Origin: Aeromicrobium sp. Leaf245
Lineage (GTDB): Bacteria; Actinomycetota; Actinomycetes; Propionibacteriales; Nocardioidaceae
Reading direction: 5' to 3'
Length of the DNA: 64,000 nt
NCBI RefSeq assembly: GCF_942548115.1
Contig: NZ_OW824151.1
Location: 1,178,001-1,242,000 of the forward strand
Below the pieces are notes generated by a model. The model was not told the origin of the DNA, did no database searches, and saw nothing but the letters and a program-made list of their open reading frames with translations. The stretch's first letter is position 1; the number at the start of each line of letters is the position of its first letter. Shown here piece after piece: positions 34,284 to 43,526 of the stretch. The position numbers were made by a program, and so were the translations under genes.

Positions 34284-34289
34284 TACCCT
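34284..34289 (+). promoter_or_regulatory. -10 box (leaderless) for glmS
   Basis: TACCCT ends 7 nt before ATG 34297. The spacer is GGAGCGC, which also contains GGAG, so a very short leader cannot be excluded. Confidence 0.5.
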
Positions 34290-34296
34290 GGAGCGC

Positions 34297-36147
34297 ATGT
34301 GTGGAATCGTGGGTTACGTCGGGCACCGCAGCGCCCTGGACGTCGTCATGGGCGGGCTGCGTCGCCTCGAGTACCGCGGCTACGACTCCGGCGGAGTCGC
34401 GCTGGCCGACCCCGAGACCGGTCAGATCGCCTGGGCCAAGAAGGCGGGCAAGCTCGTCAACCTCGACGGGGTGCTCGCCGAGTCGCCGCTGCCGGAGTCC
34501 ACCACGGGCATCGGGCACACCCGTTGGGCCACCCACGGCGCGCCCAACGACCGCAACGCGCACCCGCACCTCAGCGAGGACGGTCGCATCGCGGTCGTGC
34601 ACAACGGGATCATCGAGAACTTCGCCGTGCTCCGGTCCGAGCTGGAGGCCGCCGGGCACGAGATGCAGTCCGACACCGACACCGAGGTCGTGGCCCACCT
34701 GCTCTCCGACGAGCTCGTGCGCACGCCCGCCCTCGACGACGCCGTGCGTGCCGTCTGCAACCGGCTCGAGGGTGCCTTCACGCTCGTCATCACCGACGCG
34801 CAGCAGCCCGACGTCGTCGTCGGCGCGCGGCGCAACTCCCCGCTCGTGGTCGGGCGGGGCGAGGGCGAGAACTTCCTCGGGTCCGACGTCTCGGCCTTCA
34901 TCGAGTACACCCGCGAGGCGGTCGAGCTCGGCCAGGACCAGGTCGTCACCATCACCCGCGACGACATGGTGGTCACCGGCTTCGACGGTACGCCGGCCGA
35001 GACCACCAGCTACCACGTGGACTGGGACGTCTCGGCCGCCGAGAAGGGCGGGTACGACTGGTTCATGCTCAAGGAGATCGACGAGCAGCCGCAGGCCGTC
35101 GCCGAGACCCTGCTCGGCCGCTACAGCCGTGCGGGCCGCCTCCAGCTCGACGAGATGCGCCTCAGCGACGACGAGCTGCGCGACGTCGACAAGATCATCG
35201 TCATCGCCTGCGGCACCGCCTCCTACGCCGGACTCGTGGCCAAGTACGCCATCGAGCACTGGACGCGCATCCCGTGCGAGGTCGAGCTCGCCTCGGAGTT
35301 CCGGTACCGCGACCCGATCATCGACAAGTCCACGCTCGTCGTGGCGATCAGCCAGTCCGGCGAGACCATGGACACGCTCATGGCCATCCGGTACGCCCGC
35401 CAGCAGCGCGCCCGGGTGCTGAGCATCTGCAACACCAACGGCTCCACCATCCCGCGCGAGTCCGACGCGGTCATCTACACCCACGCCGGGCCGGAGGTCG
35501 CCGTCGCGTCCACGAAGGGCTTCCTGTCGCAGGTCGTGGCCTGCTACCTGCTGGGTCTGTACCTGGCCCAGGTCAAGGGCACCAAGTACGGCGACGAGAT
35601 CGACGCCATCATGGGCGCGCTCGAGAAGCTGCCGGCCGGCATCCAGCGGATGCTCGACGAGGGCGACCAGGTGCGCAAGCTCGCCGCGGAGCTGTCGGAC
35701 CGTCGGTCCGTGCTGTTCCTCGGTCGGCACGTCGGCTACCCCGTGGCGCTCGAGGGGGCGCTCAAGCTCAAGGAGCTGGCGTACCTGCACGCGGAGGGCT
35801 TCGCCGCGGGCGAGCTCAAGCACGGCCCGATCGCGCTCATCGAGGACGGCATCCCCGTCTTCGTGGTCGTGCCACCGAAGGCACGCGACCAGCTGCAGGA
35901 GAAGATCGTCAGCAACATCCAGGAGGTCCGCGCCCGCGGCGCCCTCACGATCGTGCTGGCCGAGGACGGCGACGACGACGTCGTGCCCTACGCCGACCAC
36001 CTGATCCGGCTGCCCAAGGTGCCTACGCTGCTCCAGCCCCTCGTGGCCACGGTGCCGCTGCAGATCTTCGCGTGCGAGCTGGCGTCGCTGCTCGGCCACG
36101 ACGTGGACCAGCCGCGGAACCTCGCCAAGTCGGTCACGGTCGAGTAG
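34297..36147 (+). CDS. glmS: Glucosamine-fructose-6-phosphate aminotransferase (isomerizing)
   Basis: Makes GlcN-6-P from fructose-6-P and glutamine, the entry to UDP-GlcNAc; 616 residues. The N-terminal class II glutaminase begins [10 protein letters not shown] with nucleophile Cys2, and has [15 protein letters not shown] and HNGIIENF. Two SIS isomerase domains follow ([42 protein letters not shown]). It ends [13 protein letters not shown] as in the family. acpS follows after 7 nt. It supplies GlmM, encoded upstream. Confidence 0.97.
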   Translation: MCGIVGYVGHRSALDVVMGGLRRLEYRGYDSGGVALADPETGQIAWAKKAGKLVNLDGVLAESPLPESTTGIGHTRWATHGAPNDRNAHPHLSEDGRIAVVHNGIIENFAVLRSELEAAGHEMQSDTDTEVVAHLLSDELVRTPALDDAVRAVCNRLEGAFTLVITDAQQPDVVVGARRNSPLVVGRGEGENFLGSDVSAFIEYTREAVELGQDQVVTITRDDMVVTGFDGTPAETTSYHVDWDVSAAEKGGYDWFMLKEIDEQPQAVAETLLGRYSRAGRLQLDEMRLSDDELRDVDKIIVIACGTASYAGLVAKYAIEHWTRIPCEVELASEFRYRDPIIDKSTLVVAISQSGETMDTLMAIRYARQQRARVLSICNTNGSTIPRESDAVIYTHAGPEVAVASTKGFLSQVVACYLLGLYLAQVKGTKYGDEIDAIMGALEKLPAGIQRMLDEGDQVRKLAAELSDRRSVLFLGRHVGYPVALEGALKLKELAYLHAEGFAAGELKHGPIALIEDGIPVFVVVPPKARDQLQEKIVSNIQEVRARGALTIVLAEDGDDDVVPYADHLIRLPKVPTLLQPLVATVPLQIFACELASLLGHDVDQPRNLAKSVTVE

Positions 36148-36154
36148 GTCGACG

Positions 36155-36511
36155 GTGTCCGGCATCTGGGGCGTGGGGGTCGACGTCGTCGACCTCGGCC
36201 GGTTCGAGCGGACCCTCGAGCGCACGCCCGAGCTGCGTTCGCGACTCTTCACCCCCGCCGAGGCCGTGCTCTCCACCGAGCGCCTGGCGGCACGCTTCGC
36301 CGCCAAGGAGGCGTTCGTGAAGGCCCTGCGAGCGCCCGCGGGCATGTCGTGGCAGGACATCGAGGTCGTGCTCGACGAGCACGGCGCTCCGCACCTCTCG
36401 CTCTCCGGGGCGGCCGAGGCCCGGGTGGCCGACCTCGGCATCACGCGCGTGCACGTGTCGCTGTCGCACGACACGTCGGTGGCCACGGCGTTCGTCGTGG
36501 CGGAATCATGA
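36155..36511 (+). CDS. acpS: Holo-[acyl-carrier-protein] synthase
   Basis: Transfers 4'-phosphopantetheine from CoA to ACP; 118 residues from GTG 36155. The family motifs VGVDVVDLGRFERTLER, FTPAEAVL and RLAARFAAKEAFVKAL are present, with VSLSHDTSVATAFVV at the C-terminus. It is coupled to glmS (7-nt gap). Together with coaA upstream it links CoA supply to lipid synthesis. Confidence 0.95.
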   Translation: MSGIWGVGVDVVDLGRFERTLERTPELRSRLFTPAEAVLSTERLAARFAAKEAFVKALRAPAGMSWQDIEVVLDEHGAPHLSLSGAAEARVADLGITRVHVSLSHDTSVATAFVVAES

Positions 36512-36539
36512 CGGGGGTCATGAGCAGGGGCGTGAGCAC

Positions 36540-37973
36540 GTGCTGAGCGGGCACACCGTCGCGCAGGTGCGCGACGCCGAGGAGCGGCTCGCCCGCGAGA
36601 CCGGCTGGGACGCGCTCATGCAGCGCGCCGCCCGCGGACTGGCCGACGCCCTCGACGACGTCCCGGCCGGCGACGTCGTGGTGGTGCTCGTCGGTCCCGG
36701 CAACAACGGCGGCGACGCCCTGTTCGCGGCAGCCCATCTGCTCGACCGCGGCGTGCGCGTGGACCTCGCGCTGCTCGACCCCGGCGCCGTGCACGCCGAG
36801 GGCCTCGCAGCGGCCCGGGCGGCCGGCGCGCAGCACGTCGACGGCCCGGGTGCCCAGCGCTGGTGCCTCGACGCCCTGTTCGGCATCGGTGCCCGTGCCG
36901 GCCTCGAGGGTCGGGCCGCGGACTGGGCCCGGTGGACGCACGAGACGTCTGCCCACGTCGTGGCGGTCGACGTCCCCTCCGGCGTCGACGTCGACACGGG
37001 AGTTGCCCCGGGCGTGCACGTGCGGGCGGACCGCACGGTCACGTTCGGCACGTACAAGGTCTGCTCCCTGGTCGGGCCGGCCGCCGACGCCGGGGGAGGG
37101 GAGCCGCCCCACCTCGTCGACATCGGGCTCGGCCCGCACCTGCCGGGCGCCGCCGTCGAGGCGCTCGAGGTCGGTGACGGCGAGGTGCTGCGACGACACG
37201 TGCCCAGCGGGGAGTCCCACAAGTACGCGCGTGGCGTGGTCGGGGTATCGGCCGGGTCCGACGCCTACGCCGGCGCCGCGCACCTCTGCGTGGCCGGTGC
37301 GCAGTCCGGCCTCGCGGGCATGGTGCGGTTCGTGGGCACCGACGCGCTCGCCGCCCGCGTGGTCGACCGGGCGCCCGAGGTCGTGCACGGACGCGGTCGG
37401 GTGCAGGCCTGGGTGGTCGGCCCGGGGGCCGGCGACGACGTGGGCGATCAGCTCGCCGCGTGCCTCGACGACGGCGTGCCGCTGGTCGTAGACGCCGGTG
37501 CGATCGAGCACCTGCCGCACGACCCCCAGGTGCCGGTGCTGCTCACCCCGCACGCGGGTGAGCTGGCCCGCCTGCTCGACGTCGACCGCGAGACGGTCGA
37601 GGCCGATCCTTGGGCGCACGCCGCCACGGCCGCCGACCGCTGGGGGACCACCGTCCTGCTCAAGGGTGCCCGCACCCTCGTCGTCGCCCCGCGGAACGGT
37701 TCCGGCCAGCGACGGTGCTCCGTCAACCTGTCCGGGACGCCGTGGCTGGGCACAGCGGGGTCCGGCGACGTGCTGGCCGGCTTCGCGGGGTCGCTGCTGG
37801 CCGGCGGGCTCGACCCGTTCGACGCCGGGCGCCTCGCCGCGTTCCTGCACGGAGCGGCGGCCGTGCGGGCGAACCCCGGAGGTCCCGTCGCCGCGTCGGA
37901 GGTCGCCGCGGCCCTGCCCACCACCGTGGCGGCGTTCCTCGACGGCACCCTGGTGGAGGTGCGCCGGTGGTGA
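36540..37973 (+). CDS. nnr: Bifunctional NAD(P)HX epimerase/dehydratase
   Basis: Repairs hydrated NAD(P)H; 477 residues from GTG 36540. The N-terminal YjeF-type epimerase (1-~215) has VLVGPGNNGGDALFAA and VAVDVPSGVDVDTG. The C-terminal ADP-dependent dehydratase (~220-477) has SHKYARGVVGVSAGSDAYAG, LLTPHAGELARLL, VLLKGARTLVV and TAGSGDVLAGFAGSLLA. This is the usual neighbour of acpS and alr in actinobacteria. Its stop overlaps alr. Confidence 0.95.
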   Translation: MLSGHTVAQVRDAEERLARETGWDALMQRAARGLADALDDVPAGDVVVVLVGPGNNGGDALFAAAHLLDRGVRVDLALLDPGAVHAEGLAAARAAGAQHVDGPGAQRWCLDALFGIGARAGLEGRAADWARWTHETSAHVVAVDVPSGVDVDTGVAPGVHVRADRTVTFGTYKVCSLVGPAADAGGGEPPHLVDIGLGPHLPGAAVEALEVGDGEVLRRHVPSGESHKYARGVVGVSAGSDAYAGAAHLCVAGAQSGLAGMVRFVGTDALAARVVDRAPEVVHGRGRVQAWVVGPGAGDDVGDQLAACLDDGVPLVVDAGAIEHLPHDPQVPVLLTPHAGELARLLDVDRETVEADPWAHAATAADRWGTTVLLKGARTLVVAPRNGSGQRRCSVNLSGTPWLGTAGSGDVLAGFAGSLLAGGLDPFDAGRLAAFLHGAAAVRANPGGPVAASEVAAALPTTVAAFLDGTLVEVRRW

Positions 37974-39082
37974 GCCCGCAGGCCGAGGCGGTCGTCGACC
38001 TCGACGCGTACCGCCACAACGTGGCCACCCTCGCGCGGCTCGCTCCGGGAGCGGCGCTCATGGCGGTCGTGAAGGCGGACGCCTACGGCCACGGCATGCT
38101 CCCGGTGGCCCGCGCGGCGCGGGAGGCCGGCGCCTCGTGGCTCGGTGTCGCGACGCCCGAGGAGGCGCTCCGGCTGCGCGAGTCCGGCGACACCGGGCCG
38201 TTGCTCTGCTGGCTCGCGGCACCCGGCGCCTCCTACGCCGCCGCCGTCGAGCGCGACGTCGAGCTCACCGCGTCATCGACCGAGCAGCTCGCCGAGATCC
38301 TGGCCGACGTGCCCACCGGCCGACGTCCGCGCGTGCAGCTGAAGGTCGACACCGGTCTGGCCCGCAACGGCGCCTTCGGTCCGCAGTGGGACGACCTGGT
38401 CGGGGCCGCCGCCTCCGCGCAGGCGTCGGGCCGCGTCGAGGTCACGGGGGTGTGGTCGCACCTCGCCTGTGCCGACGAGCCGAGCCACCGGGCCAACGAC
38501 CTCCAGGAGGAGGTCTTCCGACAGGCCGTCGAGACCGTGCGGGGTGCCGGCCTCGACCCACGCTGGTGCCACCTGGCCAACTCGGCGGCCCTGCTCACCC
38601 GCCCCTCGGCCCACTTCGACCTCGTGCGGCCCGGCATCGCCACCTACGGGATCGCCCCCGACCCCGCCCTCTCCGGGATCGCCGACCTGCGACCGGTGCT
38701 CACGCTGCGGGGCAGGCTCGCCGCCGTGAAGCGCGTGCCGGCGGGCACGTCGGTCTCGTACGGCCACACCTGGACCACGGACCGCGAGACCACCTTGGGG
38801 CTGGTCCCGCTCGGGTACGGCGACGGCGTGCTCCGCACCGCGTCGGGTCGCGCCGAGGTCGGTTTCGCGGGGGGCCGCGCCCCCGTGGTCGGACGCATCT
38901 GCATGGACCAGCTGGTCGTGGACCTGGGCGACCGGGACGCCACCCGCGGCGACGTGGTCACGCTGTTCGGCGCGGAGCCGGGCGCCCCCACCGCGGAGGA
39001 CTGGGGGAGCGCCGCCGGTACGATCGGGTACGAGGTCGTCACCCGACTGGGCGGCCGCATCGAGCGCACCTACCGAGGCTGA
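37970..39082 (+). CDS. alr: Alanine racemase
   Basis: PLP enzyme making D-Ala for peptidoglycan; 370 residues from GTG 37970, which overlaps the nnr stop (a second in-frame GTG lies at 37967). The PLP Lys35 is in LMAVVKADAYGHGM. Catalytic Tyr is probably in GTSVSYGHTW. RVEVTGVWSHLACADEP, LRPVLTLRGRLAAVK and GRICMDQLVVDLGD are family segments. The acpS-nnr-alr-hydrolase-tsaE order is typical of Nocardioidaceae and relatives. Confidence 0.96.
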   Translation: MSPQAEAVVDLDAYRHNVATLARLAPGAALMAVVKADAYGHGMLPVARAAREAGASWLGVATPEEALRLRESGDTGPLLCWLAAPGASYAAAVERDVELTASSTEQLAEILADVPTGRRPRVQLKVDTGLARNGAFGPQWDDLVGAAASAQASGRVEVTGVWSHLACADEPSHRANDLQEEVFRQAVETVRGAGLDPRWCHLANSAALLTRPSAHFDLVRPGIATYGIAPDPALSGIADLRPVLTLRGRLAAVKRVPAGTSVSYGHTWTTDRETTLGLVPLGYGDGVLRTASGRAEVGFAGGRAPVVGRICMDQLVVDLGDRDATRGDVVTLFGAEPGAPTAEDWGSAAGTIGYEVVTRLGGRIERTYRG

Positions 39083-39123
39083 GCCGGACGCACCGTCCGT
39101 CGGCCGGCCCACCGAGGACCGTG

Positions 39124-40191
39124 ATGAGCCACCTTCCCGCCCGTCTGACCGCCCTGGCCGCGACCGCCGGGGCCTTCGTGGCGGCCGGGGTCGCCGCGAA
39201 GGTCGTCGACACCCGCCGGCGCGAGCACCGACGCGAGCAGCGGGGCGAGGACGTGCCGTTCGGCAGCGTGCACAGCACGCCGCGCACCGTCATCGCCTCC
39301 GACGGCGTCGCGCTCAACGTCGAGGTCGACGAGGCACGCACACGCGGCGACGGGACGCCGGCCGGCCGGCACGAGGCGGGCTCCTCGACGCAGGACTCGC
39401 CGCTGACCGTGGTGTTCGTGCACGGCTGGGTCTGCACCCTCGACACGTGGCACTACCAGCGCCTGGCGCTCCGCGGCCTCGTGCGCATGGTGTTCTACGA
39501 CCAGCGCTCGCACGGAGGCTCGGGACGATCGACCCGGCACGGCTCGAGCTTCGAGCAGCTCGCCGACGACCTGCGCACGATCCTCGACGAGGTCGCGCCC
39601 GACGGCCCGGTGGTCCTGGTCGGCCACTCCATGGGCGGCATCACCGTCCAGCAGCTGGCCGCCGAGTCACCCTCGCTGTTCGGTGACCGGGTGGTGGGAG
39701 CGGTGCTGCTCTCGACGAGCGCCGGTCGTCTCGTGCGCCAGAGCCCGGGGCTGCGCCGGCTGCTGCCGCTGCTGCGGGCGGGAAGCCCGCTGCTCGACTG
39801 GGGACGCACCTTCAACAGCTACAGCGTGGTGCGTCGTTGGGCGGTCGGTCCCGACGCGCCGCAGAAGTACGCCGACATGTCCGACGAGATGATCCTGCGG
39901 GCGCACACCTCCGTGCTGCTCGACTTCTACCCCGCGTTCGTCGACCTCGACGTGCGGACCGGGGCCAAGGGTCTCGCGCAGGTGCCGGTCGTCGTGGCCT
40001 GCGGCACGAAGGACCTGCTCACGCCGATCAGCCATGCCCGGCGCCTGGCCGACGCCATCGACGGTGCCGAGCTCGTGACCCTGGAGGACGCCGGACACAT
40101 GATCCCGTTCGAGGAGAACGTGGCCGTCACCCGTGCGATCGAGGACGTGCTCGAGGCCGTCGGTCATCCGGTGCGGGAGCAGGACCGCTGA
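39124..40191 (+). CDS. Alpha/beta hydrolase with N-terminal membrane segment
   Basis: 355-residue protein from ATG 39124 (GAGGA upstream). Residues ~6-24 are a hydrophobic Ala-rich helix, probably an anchor, followed by a basic RRREHRREQRG stretch. The hydrolase fold has oxyanion VVFVHGWVCTLDTWHY, the nucleophile elbow VLVGHSMGGIT, and a C-terminal His in DAGHMIPFEE. Asp in ACGTKDLLTP is the likely triad acid. Substrate unknown. It is conserved between alr and tsaE in this lineage, and its stop overlaps the next ATG. Confidence 0.88.
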   Translation: MSHLPARLTALAATAGAFVAAGVAAKVVDTRRREHRREQRGEDVPFGSVHSTPRTVIASDGVALNVEVDEARTRGDGTPAGRHEAGSSTQDSPLTVVFVHGWVCTLDTWHYQRLALRGLVRMVFYDQRSHGGSGRSTRHGSSFEQLADDLRTILDEVAPDGPVVLVGHSMGGITVQQLAAESPSLFGDRVVGAVLLSTSAGRLVRQSPGLRRLLPLLRAGSPLLDWGRTFNSYSVVRRWAVGPDAPQKYADMSDEMILRAHTSVLLDFYPAFVDLDVRTGAKGLAQVPVVVACGTKDLLTPISHARRLADAIDGAELVTLEDAGHMIPFEENVAVTRAIEDVLEAVGHPVREQDR

Positions 40192-41159
40192 TGCGCGCTC
40201 TCGACGTCATCGACGCCGGTCCCGAGCACGCCGAGGCCGTCGTCGACATCATCCACCGCTCCTTCAGGGTGCGGCCCGACCTCGACCCGCCGTCGACCGC
40301 GCTCGAGGAGACGGTCGAGTCGGTCGCCGAGGTCCTCGGCACGGCCGGCGGGCTGCTGGTGGAGCGTCGTGGCGTACCCATGGGTGCCCTGCTGTTCGAC
40401 GAGTCGCGCCCCGGCAAGCTGGGCCTGCGGCGCGTGGCGGTCGACCCCGAGATCCAGTCGCGCGGCGTCGCCTCGGCCATGGTGGGCGTGGCCGAGGACA
40501 CCGCCGAGGAGCGCGGCAAGGACGGCATCTGGCTGCACGTGCGCGAGGAGCTGCCCGACACGGTGCGGTTCTGGACGCGACGCAAGTACTACCCGGTCGA
40601 CCAGGAGGGTCCGCTCCTGGTGCTGGGCAAGACGCTCTGGCTCGCCCGCGAGGTCCCGACGCCCGAGGTCATGCACCACCTGGCCGCGCGGGTCGCCGAG
40701 CTCGTGCGACCCGGCGACCTGCTGGTCCTCACCGGCGACCTCGGTGCGGGCAAGACCACGTTCACCCAGGGCCTGGGAGCCGCGCTCGACGTCCGCGGAC
40801 CCATCACGTCGCCCACGTTCGTGCTGGCCCGCACGCACCCGTCGCAGTCCGACGGTCCGGCGCTCGTGCACGTCGACGCGTACCGGCTGGGTGGCGCCGA
40901 GGAGGTCGACGACCTCGACCTCGACGCCACGGCCGAGGAGTCGGTGACCGTGGTGGAGTGGGGCGCGGGCATGGCCGAGCAGCTCAACGACAGCTGGCTC
41001 TCGGTGAGCATCGAGGTGCGCGGCGCCCGCCCGATCGACCCGCTCGGCACCCAGCACGACGGCGACCACCCCGACGAGGCGGAGCCGCGCGTGGTCACCA
41101 TCAAGCCGAACGGTCCCCGCTGGGTCGACGTCCCGCTGCGCTCGACCCTGCTCGGCTGA
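40191..41159 (+). CDS. tsaE: GNAT acetyltransferase-TsaE fusion (t6A ATPase)
   Basis: 322 residues; ATG 40191 overlaps the previous stop. Residues 1-~155 form a GNAT domain (LGLRRVAVDPEIQSRGVASAM, WLHVREELPDTVRFWTRRKYY). Residues ~160-322 are TsaE, the ATPase of the TsaBDE complex that makes N6-threonylcarbamoyl-A37 in tRNA: P-loop VLTGDLGAGKTTFTQGLG, PITSPTFVL, HVDAYRLGGAEEVDDLDLD and the catalytic VVEWG. Typical TsaE is ~150-160 residues, so the N-terminal half is an added domain. The acetyl acceptor is unknown. tsaB, rimI and tsaD are downstream. Confidence 0.9.
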   Translation: MRALDVIDAGPEHAEAVVDIIHRSFRVRPDLDPPSTALEETVESVAEVLGTAGGLLVERRGVPMGALLFDESRPGKLGLRRVAVDPEIQSRGVASAMVGVAEDTAEERGKDGIWLHVREELPDTVRFWTRRKYYPVDQEGPLLVLGKTLWLAREVPTPEVMHHLAARVAELVRPGDLLVLTGDLGAGKTTFTQGLGAALDVRGPITSPTFVLARTHPSQSDGPALVHVDAYRLGGAEEVDDLDLDATAEESVTVVEWGAGMAEQLNDSWLSVSIEVRGARPIDPLGTQHDGDHPDEAEPRVVTIKPNGPRWVDVPLRSTLLG

Positions 41160-41455
41160 GGTCCTGCTCGGTCTGCGTCTGCGTCGACGCGGCTTCTCGG
41201 CGGTCTGAGGCTGCGTTCCTCGGAGGCGGGTGACGCACGTGTCGGAGCCGTCAGAGGTAGGTGGCGCACCTATCGAAGGCGTCGGAGGTAGGCCTCGCAC
41301 CCGTCCGGGCCGCGGACCGGTGCGTCACCTACCTCTGACCGCCCGGACCGACGAACGATGCTCTCTGCGTGGGGGACCGGTCCACGAGAATGATCGCTGC
41401 CCGACGCTGCGGGCGTGCCCCGATGGCCCAGTGGAGTGAGGGTAGGCTCACTCGT
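41160..41455. repeat. Intergenic repeat block with 31-bp units and hairpins
   Basis: Between tsaE and tsaB. Units of the GGAGGTAGGTGRCGCAC type start at 41222, 41253 and 41284 (31-bp spacing), and an inverted copy lies at 41321-41339. A 14-bp perfect stem joins 41250-41263 (GTCAGAGGTAGGTG) with 41326-41339. A second hairpin (41356-41396) has CGAT...CGTGG/CCACG...ATCG, the same plan as hairpin C of the large elements. The 24-bp terminal repeats are absent. No coding sequence is seen. Confidence 0.8.
41443..41448 (+). promoter_or_regulatory. -10 box (leaderless) for tsaB
   Basis: TAGGCT ends 7 nt before GTG 41456. GTGAG...CTCAC flanks it, a small inverted repeat that could be an operator. Confidence 0.5.
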
Positions 41456-42097
41456 GTGCTGCTGCTTGCGATCGACACCTCCGGCCCCGCCGTGAGCGTC
41501 GCCGTCCACGACGGCGACGTCGTCGTCGGCCGGGCCGAGGGGGAGGGCACGATGGCGCACGGCGAGCTGCTCGCCCCGGCGATCCGCGACGCCCTCGCCG
41601 AGGCCGGTCGGACGGCGGGCGACCTCACCGACGTCGCCGTCGGTGTGGGGCCCGGACCCTTCACCGGACTGCGCGTCGGCATCGTCACTGCGCGCACCCT
41701 CGCGTCGACCCTCGGGCTCACGGCCCACGGCGTGTGCTCCCTCGACGCCCTGGCCCTCGCCGCTGCGCTCGACCACGAGCACGTCGTGGCCATCGACGCC
41801 CGCCGCAAGGAGGTCTACTGGGCGCGGTACGCGCCCGGTGACGACGGCGTCCTGCGCCGGGTCGACGGCCCGAACGTCGACAAGCCCGCCGAGCTCGCGC
41901 GCCTGCTCCCCGACCTGCCCGTGGTCGGACGAGGGGCCCAGCTGTACGCCGACGTGCTCACGGCGCTCGACGGACCCCTCGACGCGTCGGCCGCGGCCCT
42001 CGCCGACGGCGTGGTGAGCGGCCAGGTCGAGGTCCTGCCCCTGGAGCCGCTCTACCTGCGCCGGCCGGACGCTCGGCCGGCGTCGCCCGTGCGGTGA
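41456..42097 (+). CDS. tsaB: t6A synthesis subunit TsaB
   Basis: Scaffold/partner of TsaD in t6A37 synthesis; 213 residues. I chose GTG 41456 (VLLLAIDTSGPAVSVAVHDG) since the ASKHA fold begins there and a -10 box precedes it; earlier in-frame starts would run into the repeat block. TMAHGELLAPAIRDAL and VGVGPGPFTGLRVGI are the TsaB signatures. The stop overlaps rimI (GTGA). Confidence 0.94.
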   Translation: MLLLAIDTSGPAVSVAVHDGDVVVGRAEGEGTMAHGELLAPAIRDALAEAGRTAGDLTDVAVGVGPGPFTGLRVGIVTARTLASTLGLTAHGVCSLDALALAAALDHEHVVAIDARRKEVYWARYAPGDDGVLRRVDGPNVDKPAELARLLPDLPVVGRGAQLYADVLTALDGPLDASAAALADGVVSGQVEVLPLEPLYLRRPDARPASPVR

Positions 42098-42552
42098 TCC
42101 GTCCCGCGGACGACGGCGACCTCGCGGCCCTCGTCGAGCTCGAGCGCGAGGCCTTCGGCCAGGGAGCCTGGTCGGCGGCCACGCTGCGCGAGGAGCTCGC
42201 CCTGCGGGACCGGATCGTGCTCGTCGACGAGCGCGACGGCGTGACGACCGGCTACGTCGACGTCGGCGTCGTGGCCGACGTCGCCGACCTGCACCGCGTG
42301 GTCGTGGGCGCGGCGCACCGGCGCCACGGCGTCGCGTCGGGCCTGGTGGGCTCGGCGAGCACGGCGGCCGCCGACCGTGGCGCGACGCGCATGCTGCTCG
42401 AGGTCGCCGACGACAACGCCCCTGCGCTCGCCCTGTACGCCGCCCACGGCTTCGAGCCGATCGCACGTCGCCATGGCTACTACGGCCCCGGCCGGGACGC
42501 GCTCGTGCTGGAGGCGGCACTCCCCGCGAGCACGCCGGAGTCGTCGCGATGA
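42094..42552 (+). CDS. rimI: RimI-type GNAT acetyltransferase
   Basis: Protein-N-alpha-acetyltransferase of the RimI family, 152 residues from GTG 42094 overlapping the tsaB stop. The acetyl-CoA loop is VVVGAAHRRHGVASGL, with LLEVADDNAPALALYAAHGF and RRHGYYGPGRDALVL typical of RimI. The N-terminal EREAFGQGAWSAATLREEL matches as well. The tsaB-rimI-tsaD association is widespread; the usual RimI target is S18, but actinobacterial RimI can be broader. Confidence 0.9.
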   Translation: MIRPADDGDLAALVELEREAFGQGAWSAATLREELALRDRIVLVDERDGVTTGYVDVGVVADVADLHRVVVGAAHRRHGVASGLVGSASTAAADRGATRMLLEVADDNAPALALYAAHGFEPIARRHGYYGPGRDALVLEAALPASTPESSR

Positions 42553-43016
42553 TGGAGGAGATCCGGTCGTGGCCGTGGGCCTGGGCGTGGCTGGCGCTCT
42601 TCGCGATCGTGCTGCTGCGCGCCGGCGCCACCTACGGTGTCGGTCGTCTGGTCGCGGCGGGTGTGCTGCGTCGACGCGAGCCCGGCCCCCGGCTGCGCGC
42701 GGCCGCCGACCGCGTGGACCGGTGGGGTCCGCCGGTGGTGACCGCCAGCTTCCTGACGGTCGGCGCGCAGACCGTGGTGAACGCCGGCGCCGGTCTCGCC
42801 GGCATGACCTGGCCGCGCTACCTCGTCGGGCTGGTTCCCGGTGCCGCGCTGTGGGCGACCGTCTGGAGCACGATCGGCGCCGGCGCGTTCCTCGTGGCGC
42901 TGCGCACCGGAAGCGAGCGCGGGGAGGCGGTCGCGGTCGGCTGCGTGGCCCTGGTGCTCGTGGCGGTCGTCGCAGCACTTGCGTCGCGCCGTCGGCGTGG
43001 CAGTCTCGAAGCATGA
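42549..43016 (+). CDS. Small DedA/VTT-like membrane protein
   Basis: 155 residues, ATG 42549 overlapping rimI. Hydrophobic segments near residues 10-38, 60-80, 85-110 and 122-145. RRREPGPRLRAAADRVDRWGPPVVTASFLTVGAQTVVNAGAGL resembles the DedA/VTT core (an arginine-bearing amphipathic turn followed by a conserved glycine-rich segment), but it is shorter than the ~200-residue family. It may have a lipid-handling role. The next stop/start overlap is ATGA. Confidence 0.65.
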   Translation: MMEEIRSWPWAWAWLALFAIVLLRAGATYGVGRLVAAGVLRRREPGPRLRAAADRVDRWGPPVVTASFLTVGAQTVVNAGAGLAGMTWPRYLVGLVPGAALWATVWSTIGAGAFLVALRTGSERGEAVAVGCVALVLVAVVAALASRRRRGSLEA

Positions 43017-43471
43017 CCGACGGACCCATCGATTTCGACGCCCAGGACAACCGCGACGAGTCGGAGGTCCTCGACCAGCTCCAGCCCGACGACACGCTCG
43101 TCGACCGAGGGGTCGACGACGTGCTCGACGAGGGCTACTCCCCACCGGAGAAGTGGAGCGCGGGCGAGGGCTTCGGCACCACGCCCGACGAGGCGCTTGA
43201 GGGCGAGACCCTCGACCAGCGCGTCGCGCAGGAGGTCCCTGACGTCGACCCCTACGCCGACGTGGACCCCGAGATCTACGACGACGAGGTGGGCGACGAG
43301 CGTTCCGGTCGTCTGGTCGCGCCCGACGAGGGACTCGGCGAGGACACCGAGAAGGCCCTGGTCGGCGACGACGTCGGCATCGACGGTGCCGCCGCCAGCG
43401 CCGAGGAGGCCGCCGTGCACGTCGTGGACGACGATCCCGACGACCTGTCCGCCGGCTCGCCCGGGACGTGA
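43013..43471 (+). CDS. DUF5709-type acidic protein
   Basis: 152-residue, very acidic, apparently soluble protein, ATG 43013 overlapping the previous stop. DFDAQDNRDESEVLDQLQPD, DVLDEGYSPPEKWSAGEGFG and GRLVAPDEGLGEDTEKALVG match the DUF5709 family of actinobacteria, which has no known function. It has low complexity and few hydrophobic residues, so it is probably partly disordered. Confidence 0.8.
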   Translation: MTDGPIDFDAQDNRDESEVLDQLQPDDTLVDRGVDDVLDEGYSPPEKWSAGEGFGTTPDEALEGETLDQRVAQEVPDVDPYADVDPEIYDDEVGDERSGRLVAPDEGLGEDTEKALVGDDVGIDGAAASAEEAAVHVVDDDPDDLSAGSPGT

Positions 43472-43513
43472 GAAGCGGGTCCGCGACGACCCCTTCGGTG
43501 CACATCTGTGCAC

Positions 43514-43519
43514 TACGCT
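43514..43519 (+). promoter_or_regulatory. -10 box (leaderless) for the acyltransferase gene
   Basis: TACGCT ends 7 nt before ATG 43527; no Shine-Dalgarno lies between. The gap from the previous gene is 55 bp. Confidence 0.5.
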
Positions 43520-43526
43520 GACCCGC

